Source: CAVPLM01 sp963713545 | Lineage (GTDB): Bacteria; Actinomycetota; Thermoleophilia; RBG-16-64-13 | Direction of reading: 5' to 3' | NCBI GenBank assembly: GCA_963713545.1 | Contig: CAVQME010000008.1 | Coordinates: 62,001-126,000 of the forward strand | DNA length: 64,000 nt | Shown here: piece by piece, positions 16,914 to 24,992 of the stretch | Numbering within the stretch: the first letter of the stretch is position 1 | Layout: each line of letters opens with the position of its first letter | Made by a program: the position numbers and the translations under genes | The notes under the pieces: model-generated | The model's input: only the letters and a program-made list of their open reading frames with translations | What the model was told of the DNA's origin: nothing | Database searches by the model: none

Positions 16914-17648
16914 GTGTTCGAGATGCAGGCATGGCAGTGGATCACCACCGCGGCTGTGGCAGCCGTCGCCGTCGCTGTCATGTCATTCTCGATAGCCCAT
17001 CTGTTCTCGCGCAAGGCACCGGCGAGAGCGACGCTTCGCCGGGCGAGTCGAGTGGAGTCCGGTCTCTTCGACGAGACGGTGCCCGAGGGCGCTCGGATCT
17101 TCGACGGTTGGGCCTATCGGATGGGGGCCCGTTTTGCTGGTCGCAGCCGCTTGACGGTCTATGAAGACCGAGTCGTCGTGACGGGGCCGCGCGTGCCTCG
17201 CCGGTTGTACGAAGCGTGGGTCTGGGTCCAGGGCATACTTCTCGCCCTGGTAGTCCCGCTGCTGGTCGCGGCCATCGTCAACCTGGACTGGCGGTGGCTA
17301 GTTGTGGCGGCGGTCGCTTTGATCGTTAGCTTCGGGATCTCGTTCGGGGGTGCTGGGCTGTTTCCCGGCCTGGGCGAGCTCTTCGAGGAAGACGGCCGCT
17401 TCATGGCGATCGAGTTCCCGAGAGATTCGGTACGAGAGGTGGACCTCGGGAAGGGGTGGTCGAAGGGCGGGTTCGAGGTGGTTCTCTTCCCCTACAAGGC
17501 CGGGATCGACAAGATGTCCGAGGGGTTGGCGGTGTCGTTCTTCGCCCCCGACGAGTACGCGCACGAGGTACGCTTCGCTTTCGCCATGTATTCAGCCGAA
17601 CGGGCGCGCGAGTTCGCCGCGGTGTTGAAGGAGCGGGCAGCAGTCTAA
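16914..17648 (+). CDS. membrane protein with PH-like domain, unknown function
   Basis: 244 residues from the GTG at 16914, chosen for GGGAGG 8 bases upstream; a much longer in-frame extension back to 15780 lies antisense to the MFS gene and is rejected. There is an N-terminal membrane helix (ITTAAVAAVAVAVMSFSIAHL) and a polar region with YEDRVVVTGPRVPRRLYE typical of membrane-associated PH (bPH-like) domains. Two adjacent membrane helices follow (ILLALVVPLLVAAIV; WLVVAAVALIVSFGISF), then a soluble C-terminal half. Function is not recognised. Confidence 0.7.
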   Translation: MFEMQAWQWITTAAVAAVAVAVMSFSIAHLFSRKAPARATLRRASRVESGLFDETVPEGARIFDGWAYRMGARFAGRSRLTVYEDRVVVTGPRVPRRLYEAWVWVQGILLALVVPLLVAAIVNLDWRWLVVAAVALIVSFGISFGGAGLFPGLGELFEEDGRFMAIEFPRDSVREVDLGKGWSKGGFEVVLFPYKAGIDKMSEGLAVSFFAPDEYAHEVRFAFAMYSAERAREFAAVLKERAAV

Positions 17649-18027
17649 GGCGGGATCGTCGACCTGGGAAGCGGCCACGGTGTCCGCTCAAGACAGCGAT
17701 GGCAGGATCCATCCTTCGCGCACCTACGACACCCGTGCCTTGGTCTGACGACCACCAGGTCCCCGCCTCGGGACGAACGCTGGAGCTGGACCGCATCCGC
17801 GCCAGCACTCCCGCGGGGGGAGTTGAGCCCCCGCATGCGCTGTTCGACGACCTCATGCCCCTGCCGCAGTGGGCGGATTTCGCCGAGACCCTACCATTGG
17901 GACTGACCAGGTAGTCTCGCTCTACAAGGAAGGGAAGCCCGGTCTTCTGCCGACCGAGCTTCCCGAGTCAAAGCGCCACGATCACCAAGGGACGAGCGCT
18001 CCTAGATCAGAGCGTCACCAACCAAGG
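17649..18027. other. 379-base interval with one weak ORF
   Basis: Between the convergent PH-like protein and the small membrane protein. It holds an open frame 17699-17914 (+), 71 codons from ATG: Pro-rich, with PPHALFDDLMPLPQWADF. It has no visible ribosome site and I recognise no family. It may be a gene remnant or non-coding. No terminator stem stands out. Confidence 0.3.
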
Positions 18028-18507
18028 TCACGCGGCCCCCGGATCGGCTTTCCTCCGCCAGAACAACCACAGCGCTCCGACGATGGCGAACGCTATACCG
18101 GCGATGAGCATTCCCACGCCGGCCCCGATGGCCACGGTAGTGAGGCCGAATGAGGCCACTGCCAGATACAAGTAGTTCTCGAGGTTCAGCGCCTGCCCGT
18201 AGGTCAGATGCTCGGGATTCGTGGGGTCGAATCTTCCGCCCCCGAGAATTTCGTTGTATAGGCCCATCTCATGGCGGTGTTCCCTCACCAAGTCCCCCGC
18301 TGCTTGGGCTTCTGCCGCGGTATCGATCACCTGGCCTGCTGCGATCTGTTCATCGGACAGCGTCAGCGTGATCTGCTCCGTGTCCATCGCTTCATGGAGG
18401 TACTGCTGCTTGCTCGCCCCGATGGTGATGAACGTGATCCCGAGAGCAATGTTGGCCACTCCCAGCACGATCACCACGATTGCCAGAATCTTCTTGATGC
18501 TACTCAT
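18028..18507 (-). CDS. small two-helix membrane protein, unknown function
   Basis: 159 residues from the ATG at 18507 (just after GGGGGAGG; the spacing is short, so the ATG at 18546 is possible). Layout: N-terminal membrane helix (ILAIVVIVLGVANIALGITFI), a ~100-residue polar outer or inner domain rich in Glu/Gln/Ala (TLSDEQIAAGQVIDTAAEAQ), then a C-terminal helical pair (VAIGAGVGMLIAGIAFAIVG) and a short basic tail WRRKADPGAA. No known domain recognised. Confidence 0.7.
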   Translation of the reverse strand: MSSIKKILAIVVIVLGVANIALGITFITIGASKQQYLHEAMDTEQITLTLSDEQIAAGQVIDTAAEAQAAGDLVREHRHEMGLYNEILGGGRFDPTNPEHLTYGQALNLENYLYLAVASFGLTTVAIGAGVGMLIAGIAFAIVGALWLFWRRKADPGAA

Positions 18508-18642
18508 GCCTCCCCCACTTCCCTTTCTTCGCGCGATTGTCGTCATGGCTCTCTGGCACCCAGAGAAGCGATTGCGAGCCCCCTGACTTCCTTTGAGCGG
18601 CGGGCAAGAACCTGCTTGCCCGACGGCGGGAAGGCGGCCCAA

Positions 18643-18765
18643 TACGTACTCACTGATTTATACATGAGTAATATACCTATGTCAAGTATCATTGCTATGT
18701 TATGATGGTATCGTCACAACGGGCGACGGCCTTCAGAAAAAACAGAAGAAACGGAACTCACAGCT
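18643..18765 (+). promoter_or_regulatory. AT-rich promoter region of the Rrf2 regulator
   Basis: About 80 bases (18650-18725) are markedly AT-rich against a GC-rich background and contain several TATA-like words (TTATAC, AATATA, TATGAT) plus the widely spaced dyad ATACC...GGTAT. The interval separates the divergent small membrane protein and the rrf2 gene. Rrf2-type regulators commonly bind their own promoters, so an operator is likely, but I cannot fix the -35/-10 pair. Confidence 0.4.
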
Positions 18766-19203
18766 ATGATGGCGATCTCCACAAAGGGGCGGTACTCGGT
18801 GAGGATCCTGGTTCTCATGGCCTCGAGGCCTGGGGGTCAGATGTTCACGAAGAACGAGATCGCGGAAGCTGAAGGGATCTCTCCCTCGTACGTTCAACAG
18901 CTTATGATGACCCTTCGGGCAGCCGGGTTCGTGAACAGTCACAGGGGCAAGGTCGGCGGGTTCACGCTCGCAGGAGATCCGACGGCGATAACGGTAGCCG
19001 ACGTCTTGAGGGCCAGCGAAGGTCAGATAGTGCTGGCGCCTTGTCTGGGCACGGAGAAGTGCGAGCGCGAGCCGGGATGTACCACCCGTGCGCTGTGGAT
19101 GAAGGCGCGCGACCTGCTCGACGGCTTGTTCGGCGGGGTGACGATCGCCGACTTGGTCACGAGAGGTGCGGAGAGACTCCCGCGGGTGCCCGCAGAGAGC
19201 TAG
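18766..19203 (+). CDS. Rrf2 family regulator with Fe-S cluster cysteines
   Basis: 145 residues. The N-terminal winged helix-turn-helix begins MMAISTKGRYSVRILVLMA and carries the recognition part ISPSYVQQLMMTLRAAGFV, followed by the wing GKVGGFTLAG. Three cysteines, C93, C99 and C105, are spaced x5/x5 exactly as the cluster ligands of IscR, so a [2Fe-2S] or [4Fe-4S] cluster is likely. It would sense Fe-S status, oxygen or NO. The adjacent DUF169 and iron-sulfur flavoprotein genes are plausible targets. Confidence 0.9.
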   Translation: MMAISTKGRYSVRILVLMASRPGGQMFTKNEIAEAEGISPSYVQQLMMTLRAAGFVNSHRGKVGGFTLAGDPTAITVADVLRASEGQIVLAPCLGTEKCEREPGCTTRALWMKARDLLDGLFGGVTIADLVTRGAERLPRVPAES

Positions 19204-19295
19204 GCTTGCGGCAGCGGATGGCGGCGCGTCGGGGTGGAGCGCATAATGGCCCATAGAGCAAACCGGCCCTGCCCACAACCGCTCCTGGAGGCACC

Positions 19296-20051
19296 ATGAG
19301 ACCACTGCAGACCGATCTGTCGATCCTGCAAGAGTTCGAGTTCGAACACGCCCCGGTGGGAGTGAAGTTCCTTTTCAAGAGACCGGAAGACATCGAGCGG
19401 CTCGACAGGCCGGCCGCCTTCTGCGAGATGATCGGCGAGGCACAGCGGAGAGGCGCACCCTTCTACTTCTCGAAAGAGGAGGAGGACTGTTTCGGGACCG
19501 TCGTCCTCGGCATGGAAGAGGCGCCTACGTTCGCCGAGGCGGGGCTCCTTGGCGAGAAGTTCGAGATCTTCCAGGAGGCGCGAGCCAACCAGAGGATCTA
19601 CCAGCACATCCCGATGCTCGCCAAGGGCACGGTCAACTACGTGGCCTGCTCCCCTCTCGACACCCTGACGTTCGAGCCCGACCTGCTGATACTGATGGCG
19701 ACGCCCTCCCAGGCCGAGATCGTGCTGAGAGCGATGAGCTATTCCACCGGTGAACTGTGGGAGACGAAGAAGACGCCGGTGATGAGTTGCGCCTGGATCT
19801 ATGCGTACCCGTGGCTGAGCGGGAAGGTCAACTACCTGGTGACGGGCATGGCTTTCGGCTCCAAGGCCAAGGGGGTCTTTCCGGAGGGGTGGATCCTGAT
19901 CTCAATACCATGGGACAAGATCCCGGTGATCATCAAGAGCCTCGAGGAGATGACTTGGGCTCTGCCCTCGTACACAGAGGGACCGGAGAAGTTCTGCGAG
20001 CGCCAGCTCCGGGTGCGGGAGGAGGCCCTGCAGGAATCCCTGAACCCGTGA
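19296..20051 (+). CDS. DUF169 family protein
   Basis: 251 residues with the DUF169 pattern: an N-terminal 'APVGVKFLF' strand, then CEMIGEAQRRGAPFYFSKEE and 'DCFGTVVLGM', followed by NYVACSPLDTL and 'PDLLILMATPSQAEIVLRAM'. Conserved cysteines at C43 and C65 may bind metal or a cofactor. The family is uncharacterised and frequent in anaerobes. TCCTGGAGG stands before the ATG. The stop overlaps the next start (GTGA), so it is co-translated with the flavoprotein. Confidence 0.8.
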   Translation: MRPLQTDLSILQEFEFEHAPVGVKFLFKRPEDIERLDRPAAFCEMIGEAQRRGAPFYFSKEEEDCFGTVVLGMEEAPTFAEAGLLGEKFEIFQEARANQRIYQHIPMLAKGTVNYVACSPLDTLTFEPDLLILMATPSQAEIVLRAMSYSTGELWETKKTPVMSCAWIYAYPWLSGKVNYLVTGMAFGSKAKGVFPEGWILISIPWDKIPVIIKSLEEMTWALPSYTEGPEKFCERQLRVREEALQESLNP

Positions 20052-20695
20052 GAGCGATCGCTATAAACGGGAGTCCCCGGAAGGACTGGAACACCGCCAC
20101 GCTGCTGCGTAAAGCTCTCGAAGGAGCCGAGAGCGAAGGGGCCGAAACGAGGATGGTGCATCTCTATGACCTTGCCTTCAAAGGATGCACCAGCTGCTTC
20201 TCGTGCAAGATGAAGAACAGCACCTGCGGCCTCTGCGCGATGAAGGACGACCTTAGAGACATCCTCAGAGAGACGCTGGAGAACGATGTGCTTCTTCTGG
20301 GCTCTCCCATCTACTTCTTCGACGTGACCGGTGAGATGCGCTCGTTTCTCGAGCGGTTGCTGTTTGCGAATCTCGTCTACGACCTCGAGAGGAGGACTGT
20401 CTTCACGCGGGAGATCTCATGCGGGCTCATCTTCACGATGAACGCCTCCGAGGAGGCCGCCAAACGATTCGCCTGCGACGCGATCCTTCAGAGACATGCC
20501 GCCATGTTGCGCATACTTAACACGGACTCGGAGATACTGGCCGCCTACGACACCTACCAGTTCTCGGACTATTCGATGGTCCACGCGCCTATGTTCGATG
20601 AGACCCGCAAGGCCTGCGTGAGAGCGGAGCGGTTCCCGGTCGACTGCCAAAGAGCGTTCGAGATGGGGGCCCGTTTGGCGGCCTCGCGGAAATAG
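20048..20695 (+). CDS. iron-sulfur flavoprotein / NADPH-dependent FMN reductase family
   Basis: 215 residues starting at GTG 20048. Flavodoxin-like fold: the phosphate loop INGSPRKDWNTATLL (FMN), then a compact cysteine motif GCTSCFSCKMK followed by NSTCGLCAMKDD, typical of [4Fe-4S] iron-sulfur flavoproteins, and GSPIYFFDVTGEMRSFLER. It probably transfers electrons from NAD(P)H or ferredoxin to oxygen species or quinones. The overlap with DUF169 and the Fe-S regulator upstream suggest a redox-responsive operon. Confidence 0.88.
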   Translation: MRAIAINGSPRKDWNTATLLRKALEGAESEGAETRMVHLYDLAFKGCTSCFSCKMKNSTCGLCAMKDDLRDILRETLENDVLLLGSPIYFFDVTGEMRSFLERLLFANLVYDLERRTVFTREISCGLIFTMNASEEAAKRFACDAILQRHAAMLRILNTDSEILAAYDTYQFSDYSMVHAPMFDETRKACVRAERFPVDCQRAFEMGARLAASRK

Positions 20696-20870
20696 ATACC
20701 CCGCAGCTGTCATGGCCCACCCATGGCGGCCCCAGCTCAGTAGAGGACCCGACTCGATCAGGGCCGAGCGTTTCGACGGATACGAATAGAACCGCGCCGC
20801 GCCTGCGGCTAGGTTCGTGCCTATACTGTGAAAACGACGTGGAGAGACGGACGCGGAATCAGGGGGAATC

Positions 20871-21854
20871 ATGCAAAAGCGCAAGCTCGGTGACGGGCTC
20901 GTGGTATCGGCGGTCGGACTCGGCTGCATGGGTATGTCCGAATGCTACGGAGCCTGCGATGAGGCCGAGGCAGCCGCCACCATCAACCGGGCGCTCGACC
21001 TGGGCATCGACCTGCTCGACACCTCCGACATGTACGGCCAGGGCAGGAACGAGAAGTTGGTCGGCCGCGCCATCCGCGGGCGGCGCGATGAGGTCGTTCT
21101 GGCCACCAAGTTCGGCAACGTCCGGGCACCGAGCGGAGAGTTCATCGGTGTCAACGGCCGCCCCGAATACATCCGGCAGTGCTGCGAAGACAGCCTGCGC
21201 CGCCTCGAGGTGGACGTCATCGACCTTTACTACCAGCATCGAGTCGACAAAGACACTCCGATCGAAGACACCGTGGGTGCCATGGCTGAATTGATCGACG
21301 AGGGCAAGGTGCGCTACCTGGGACTGTCCGAAGCCGCCCCGGCCACGATCCGGCGGGCCTGCCAGGTGCACCCCATCGCGGCTCTGCAGTCCGAGTATTC
21401 GCTGTGGACCCGAGACCCGGAAAAGGAGGTGCTCGCCACCTGCCGTGAGCTCGGGGTGGGGTTTGTACCCTATGCACCCCTGGGGCGCGGATTCCTTGCC
21501 GGCCGGTTCAAGAGCCCGGACGACCTCGACTCGGACGATTGGAGAGCCGGGCACCCTCGGTTCGAGGAAGAGAACCTGCAGGCCAACGTGCGGCTGGCGG
21601 AGGCCGTGAGCGACATGGCGCGGCGCAAGGGCTGCACACCCGCTCAGCTTTGCCTGGCCTGGGTGTTTTCCCGAGGAGAGAATATCGTCCCTATCCCAGG
21701 AACCAAGCACATCAAGTATCTGGAGGAGAATGTCGGAGCCCTTGACATCCAGTTGACCGAAGCCGAGTCGACCGAGTTGGCGGAGATGTTCCCTCCCGAC
21801 GCGGCCACCGGCCAGCGCTACCCCGCCGGGGCCATGAAGGCCCTCGGCCTTTAG
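20871..21854 (+). CDS. aldo/keto reductase
   Basis: 327 residues, AKR fold of the YajO/AKR13-like type. Catalytic tetrad: D50 and Y55 (LLDTSDMYGQGRNE), K80 (LATKFGNVR), H123 (LYYQHRVDKDTPIEDT). The NADPH-binding C-terminal part is 'FSRGENIVPIPGTKHIKYLEENV'. GGGGG precedes the ATG. TATACT at 20822-20827 is a possible -10 box. Single-gene unit; the carbonyl substrate is unknown. Confidence 0.93.
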   Translation: MQKRKLGDGLVVSAVGLGCMGMSECYGACDEAEAAATINRALDLGIDLLDTSDMYGQGRNEKLVGRAIRGRRDEVVLATKFGNVRAPSGEFIGVNGRPEYIRQCCEDSLRRLEVDVIDLYYQHRVDKDTPIEDTVGAMAELIDEGKVRYLGLSEAAPATIRRACQVHPIAALQSEYSLWTRDPEKEVLATCRELGVGFVPYAPLGRGFLAGRFKSPDDLDSDDWRAGHPRFEEENLQANVRLAEAVSDMARRKGCTPAQLCLAWVFSRGENIVPIPGTKHIKYLEENVGALDIQLTEAESTELAEMFPPDAATGQRYPAGAMKALGL

Positions 21855-22022
21855 AGCCGAGGCGGTGTGTGAGGTGGCAGCGCCTCACTCGATTGTCGCG
21901 TCATAGGGGTTGACTCGCTCGACACGGTTCGACACGAGGCCACCGCGGTCGTTGAACCGCAGCTGCGATTGAGGTCGCCACCCGGGCCAACGGAGGCTAC
22001 GAGTAGCGGCGCCCGCCAAGTG

Positions 22023-22487
22023 CTAGTCCCCCGGCTCCGACTCCACGAGTCGCTTGAGGTTTTGCAGACCCCGCTCGTAGATCTGGTCCCACTTCCGCCT
22101 GAGCACGATCGCGTCGGTCATCGGGCCGATGACGGCCGGCTTCGGCTCGTATTCGAGGACAAACGATACCTTGGTCGAGCCGCCGGCCGACTCACCCGCG
22201 GACTCAAAGCGCCAGCTCTTGCGAGCTTCCACCCCCATGAGCGGCGCCTTGAAGGTCCAGCCCTCACCGGGACTGTACTCCACGGTCTCCCACTCGCTGG
22301 CCATCTTGCGACCCATGAAAGTGAGGTTGACGAGCAACCTGGCCCCCACTCCCTCGGTATGCTCGGTGAGCGGCCTCACGTCTTGGATGTAGTCGAGATA
22401 CCGGGGTATGTTTCGCCAAGCGGTCGTGAAACGAAGGACATCCTCTTTGGGGCGAGCAATAACTATCTGCTTCTCGATCATGGTCAT
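22023..22487 (-). CDS. SRPBCC (START-like) family protein
   Basis: 154 residues from the ATG at 22487, set by AAGGAGG 6 bases upstream. Pattern of the polyketide-cyclase/SRPBCC fold: IEKQIVIARPKEDVLRFTTA, 'RNIPRYLDYIQDVRPL', central strands 'SEWETVEYSPGEGWTFKA', and a long C-terminal helix WDQIYERGLQNLKRLVE. It forms a hydrophobic ligand cavity; its role is unknown. Isolated gene. Confidence 0.82.
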   Translation of the reverse strand: MTMIEKQIVIARPKEDVLRFTTAWRNIPRYLDYIQDVRPLTEHTEGVGARLLVNLTFMGRKMASEWETVEYSPGEGWTFKAPLMGVEARKSWRFESAGESAGGSTKVSFVLEYEPKPAVIGPMTDAIVLRRKWDQIYERGLQNLKRLVESEPGD

Positions 22488-22699
22488 GATTGACCTCCTT
22501 TGACCCGACCAACGGGGCACCCTCTACTCATGATTCTCCGCGCTTGGGCCGGCGCGTCAAGAAGATGAGCAAGAATGCCGTCGCCGCTGGACCCGTGACC
22601 GGCGTCCCTTACATTCTTCTTACGCTTTCGGGCTCATACTGACCCACGAGACTCTGGATAGACGGCTCCAGGTTGAGCGAAGCAAAGGAGAAGCAGACT

Positions 22700-23227
22700 A
22701 TGAGACCCCGCTGTTTCCGCGTCCTTGTCTTGGCCGCAGTGGTGCTGATGACGGTAGCGGCTCTCTTCACTTCCGCCTGCGGCGGCTCCGACGACACCAA
22801 GACGACAGAGCCCGCCGATACGCCCACCACATCCGCAGCCGAAAGCACCGACACCACGGAAGCCGGCCTGACCGGAGAGAACGGCAGCATCGTCGTGGCC
22901 GGGCTAGTCGACTACCCGATGAACTTCACGGTGCTAGACATGGACTACATGGATTGGACAACCGTAACCGCGACAGATCCCGACGGTGTCGAGGGACAGT
23001 ATGAGGGAGTGCCGTTGAGCGACATCTTCGAGTATGTCGGCGTGCAGGCGGACGCGGCAGCAGTGGTGATCGCGGCATCCGACGGTTCGACCGTCGAGGT
23101 GGCTCTTGCCGACATCCCGACCGAAGAGGCGATCCTCACCGTCGGCGAGAACGACGCCATGAACACGGTGATGCCAGGTCTCGACAGCGGATGGGTGGAA
23201 GACATAGTCAAGATGGAATTCAAGTAG
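22700..23227 (+). CDS. lipoprotein with sulfite-oxidase-like (Mo-cofactor-binding fold) domain
   Basis: 175 residues from the ATG at 22700 (AAGGAG 9 bases upstream). Lipoprotein signal ending LFTSAC|GGS, then a Thr/Ser/Glu linker, then a ~110-residue domain: SIVVAGLVDYPMNFTVLDMD, 'GQYEGVPLSDIFEYVGV', 'VVIAASDGSTVEVALADI'. This follows the small YedY/sulfite-oxidase fold but lacks the Mo-binding cysteine, so it is probably not an oxidase. It would be anchored on the outer face of the membrane. Compare the larger relative at 56160-56864, which has a candidate cysteine. Confidence 0.7.
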   Translation: MRPRCFRVLVLAAVVLMTVAALFTSACGGSDDTKTTEPADTPTTSAAESTDTTEAGLTGENGSIVVAGLVDYPMNFTVLDMDYMDWTTVTATDPDGVEGQYEGVPLSDIFEYVGVQADAAAVVIAASDGSTVEVALADIPTEEAILTVGENDAMNTVMPGLDSGWVEDIVKMEFK

Positions 23228-23273
23228 GCGCCGTCCAGTAGGCCTCGCCGCTCAGGCCCCGCCAAAGAGCGGG

Positions 23274-23963
23274 CTACTTGCGCAGGCTGCGCAGGAACTC
23301 CCTCACCTGCTCGTCGGTGCGATACTTGGTCATGTCGTAGCTATCGTAGTGGGCGAGTTCCGCGCGTTCCCTCACGATGCGGGGTTTGGGCGGAGCAGCC
23401 GCGTATCCCAGAGCCATCATGTCGTAGACGACCAGGTCGTCCGGAATTCCCAGCAGTTCCGTGATGAGTGGCATCACATAGGGACCGCTTGCCGCGGTGG
23501 TCCACTGGCAGCCCAGGCCGAGGGTGGTGGCAGCCAGGGTCATGTAGAGAAACGCGCTGGCCAACGACGAGTCGAACACCAGATCGCCACGCAGCAACTG
23601 GGTGACGAGCGGGTATGACTTCTTTGTACGGGTGTCGCCGCAGACCACGATCAGCACGGGCGCGTCTTTCCAGCCCGGGTCCGAGACCGGGCGCGCGGCG
23701 GAAGCCCACCTCATGTCTTCCGAACGCGTAAGCTCCACATCGTGCGCCGGGTAAGCCTGCACCTTCACGAAGCCGGCGATGCGGTCCTTGGTCTCCTGGT
23801 CCCGCACGACCACGAACTCCCAAGGTTGGGAATTGGTCCCCGAGGGAGCCCAGCGAGCCACCTCGATGATCTTGTCCACCAGCTCGTCCGGCACGGGATC
23901 GGTCTTGAACACCCGTGTGCTCCTCCGTGCCTGCACCAGTCCGAGAAGCTCCTGATACTCCAT
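23274..23963 (-). CDS. nitroreductase family protein
   Basis: 229 residues. FMN-binding nitroreductase fold: N-terminal RRSTRVFKTDPVPDELVDKI, 'ARWAPSGTNSQPWEFVVV' (FMN phosphate contacts), 'DSSLASAFLYMTLAATTLGLG', and a C-terminal 'MMALGYAAAPPKPR'. It uses NAD(P)H to reduce nitro compounds, quinones or enones. Ribosome site AAAGGAG lies before the ATG. Stand-alone gene. Confidence 0.92.
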   Translation of the reverse strand: MEYQELLGLVQARRSTRVFKTDPVPDELVDKIIEVARWAPSGTNSQPWEFVVVRDQETKDRIAGFVKVQAYPAHDVELTRSEDMRWASAARPVSDPGWKDAPVLIVVCGDTRTKKSYPLVTQLLRGDLVFDSSLASAFLYMTLAATTLGLGCQWTTAASGPYVMPLITELLGIPDDLVVYDMMALGYAAAPPKPRIVRERAELAHYDSYDMTKYRTDEQVREFLRSLRK

Positions 23964-24081
23964 CGCTGCTCCTTTCGCCGCCCCGAGTCACCCGTCTCGA
24001 GCAGCATCACCCATCGTGTATGTTTGGCCCGTCCAGGATACAGCAAGGTTTGCCGACGCTTCACGGGGGGACTTAGGGACC

Positions 24082-24891
24082 ATGGACGCCGCCCCGCCCC
24101 TCGAACTGATACTCGGCACACGTGCCGAGAAGATCGCAGAGGCCAAGCGCATCATCGATGCTGCCCGCGCGCAGGGCATCGTCCTCCGCCTGCTCGGCGG
24201 ACTAGCCGTCCGCTTCCACTGCGAATCGCTGGACTTCTGCGAGAGAGACCATGGCGACATAGACTTCATCGGGCACAGGCGCGACGCGAATCGTATCGCG
24301 AGCCTGTTTGCCGATCTTGGGTTCGAGGAGATCGTCCACGTGCGTGAGGCGACCGGCGGCCGCCAGCTTCAGTTCGCGCGTGAATCTCGCCACGAGCGCG
24401 ATTGGGCGGAATACGGAGGCCATCTTGACGACCACATCGACGTGTTCCTAGACACGTTCAAGATGGACCACTCCATAGACCTCAGCGATCGCCTGGAACT
24501 CGAGGAATACACCATCGCGGTGAGCGACGTGCTCCTCACCAAGATGCAGATGGCCGACCTGAACGAGAAGGACGAGCGCGACATCTTCACCCTTCTTCAG
24601 GACCTCGAACTCGGTACCTCCGAAGACCCGGGCGCGATCGACGTCCCGTACGTCGCCCGGCTTTGTGCGCGGGACTGGGGTCTGTCCCATGACGTCGAGC
24701 TAAACCTCGGGCGGTTGGGCGAGAGGCTCGACACCTACGCCCTGGATCTTTCGAAGCGAGACCAGATACGGGCCAAGCTGGAACGCCTCCGTGCGGCCAT
24801 CGAGACCGAGCCCAAGTCTCGCGCCTGGCGGCTACGCGCCAAGATAGGTGAGCACCGTCCCTGGCACGATACGGTCGAGGAGCAAGCCTAG
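24082..24891 (+). CDS. nucleotidyltransferase-like protein
   Basis: 269 residues from the ATG at 24082. The pattern 'VLRLLGGLAVRFH' ... 'DIDFIGHRRDANRI' ... 'DDHIDVFLDTFKMDHSIDL' ... 'LLTKMQMADLNEKDERDIF' fits the minimal nucleotidyltransferase fold of the AbiEii/LinB-like group: an active-site G-G, a D-x-D pair, a later Asp, and a K..D..D helix. Substrate unknown. No antitoxin partner is adjacent, so a toxin-antitoxin role is not supported. Confidence 0.7.
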   Translation: MDAAPPLELILGTRAEKIAEAKRIIDAARAQGIVLRLLGGLAVRFHCESLDFCERDHGDIDFIGHRRDANRIASLFADLGFEEIVHVREATGGRQLQFARESRHERDWAEYGGHLDDHIDVFLDTFKMDHSIDLSDRLELEEYTIAVSDVLLTKMQMADLNEKDERDIFTLLQDLELGTSEDPGAIDVPYVARLCARDWGLSHDVELNLGRLGERLDTYALDLSKRDQIRAKLERLRAAIETEPKSRAWRLRAKIGEHRPWHDTVEEQA

Positions 24892-24992
24892 CGGAGCCGG
24901 CCGGGAATCGCCTCCGCAAGCCGTCGGAAGGGCCGGCGTGTGCGATGATGAAGGGCGGAACCCGTCCGGCAACCCCTGGGAGAGCGATACCG

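Noticed and set aside
24082..24891. AbiEii-type toxin of an abortive-infection pair
   Set aside because: The fold is related, but there is no AbiEi-like antitoxin next to it and the protein has an extra C-terminal region.
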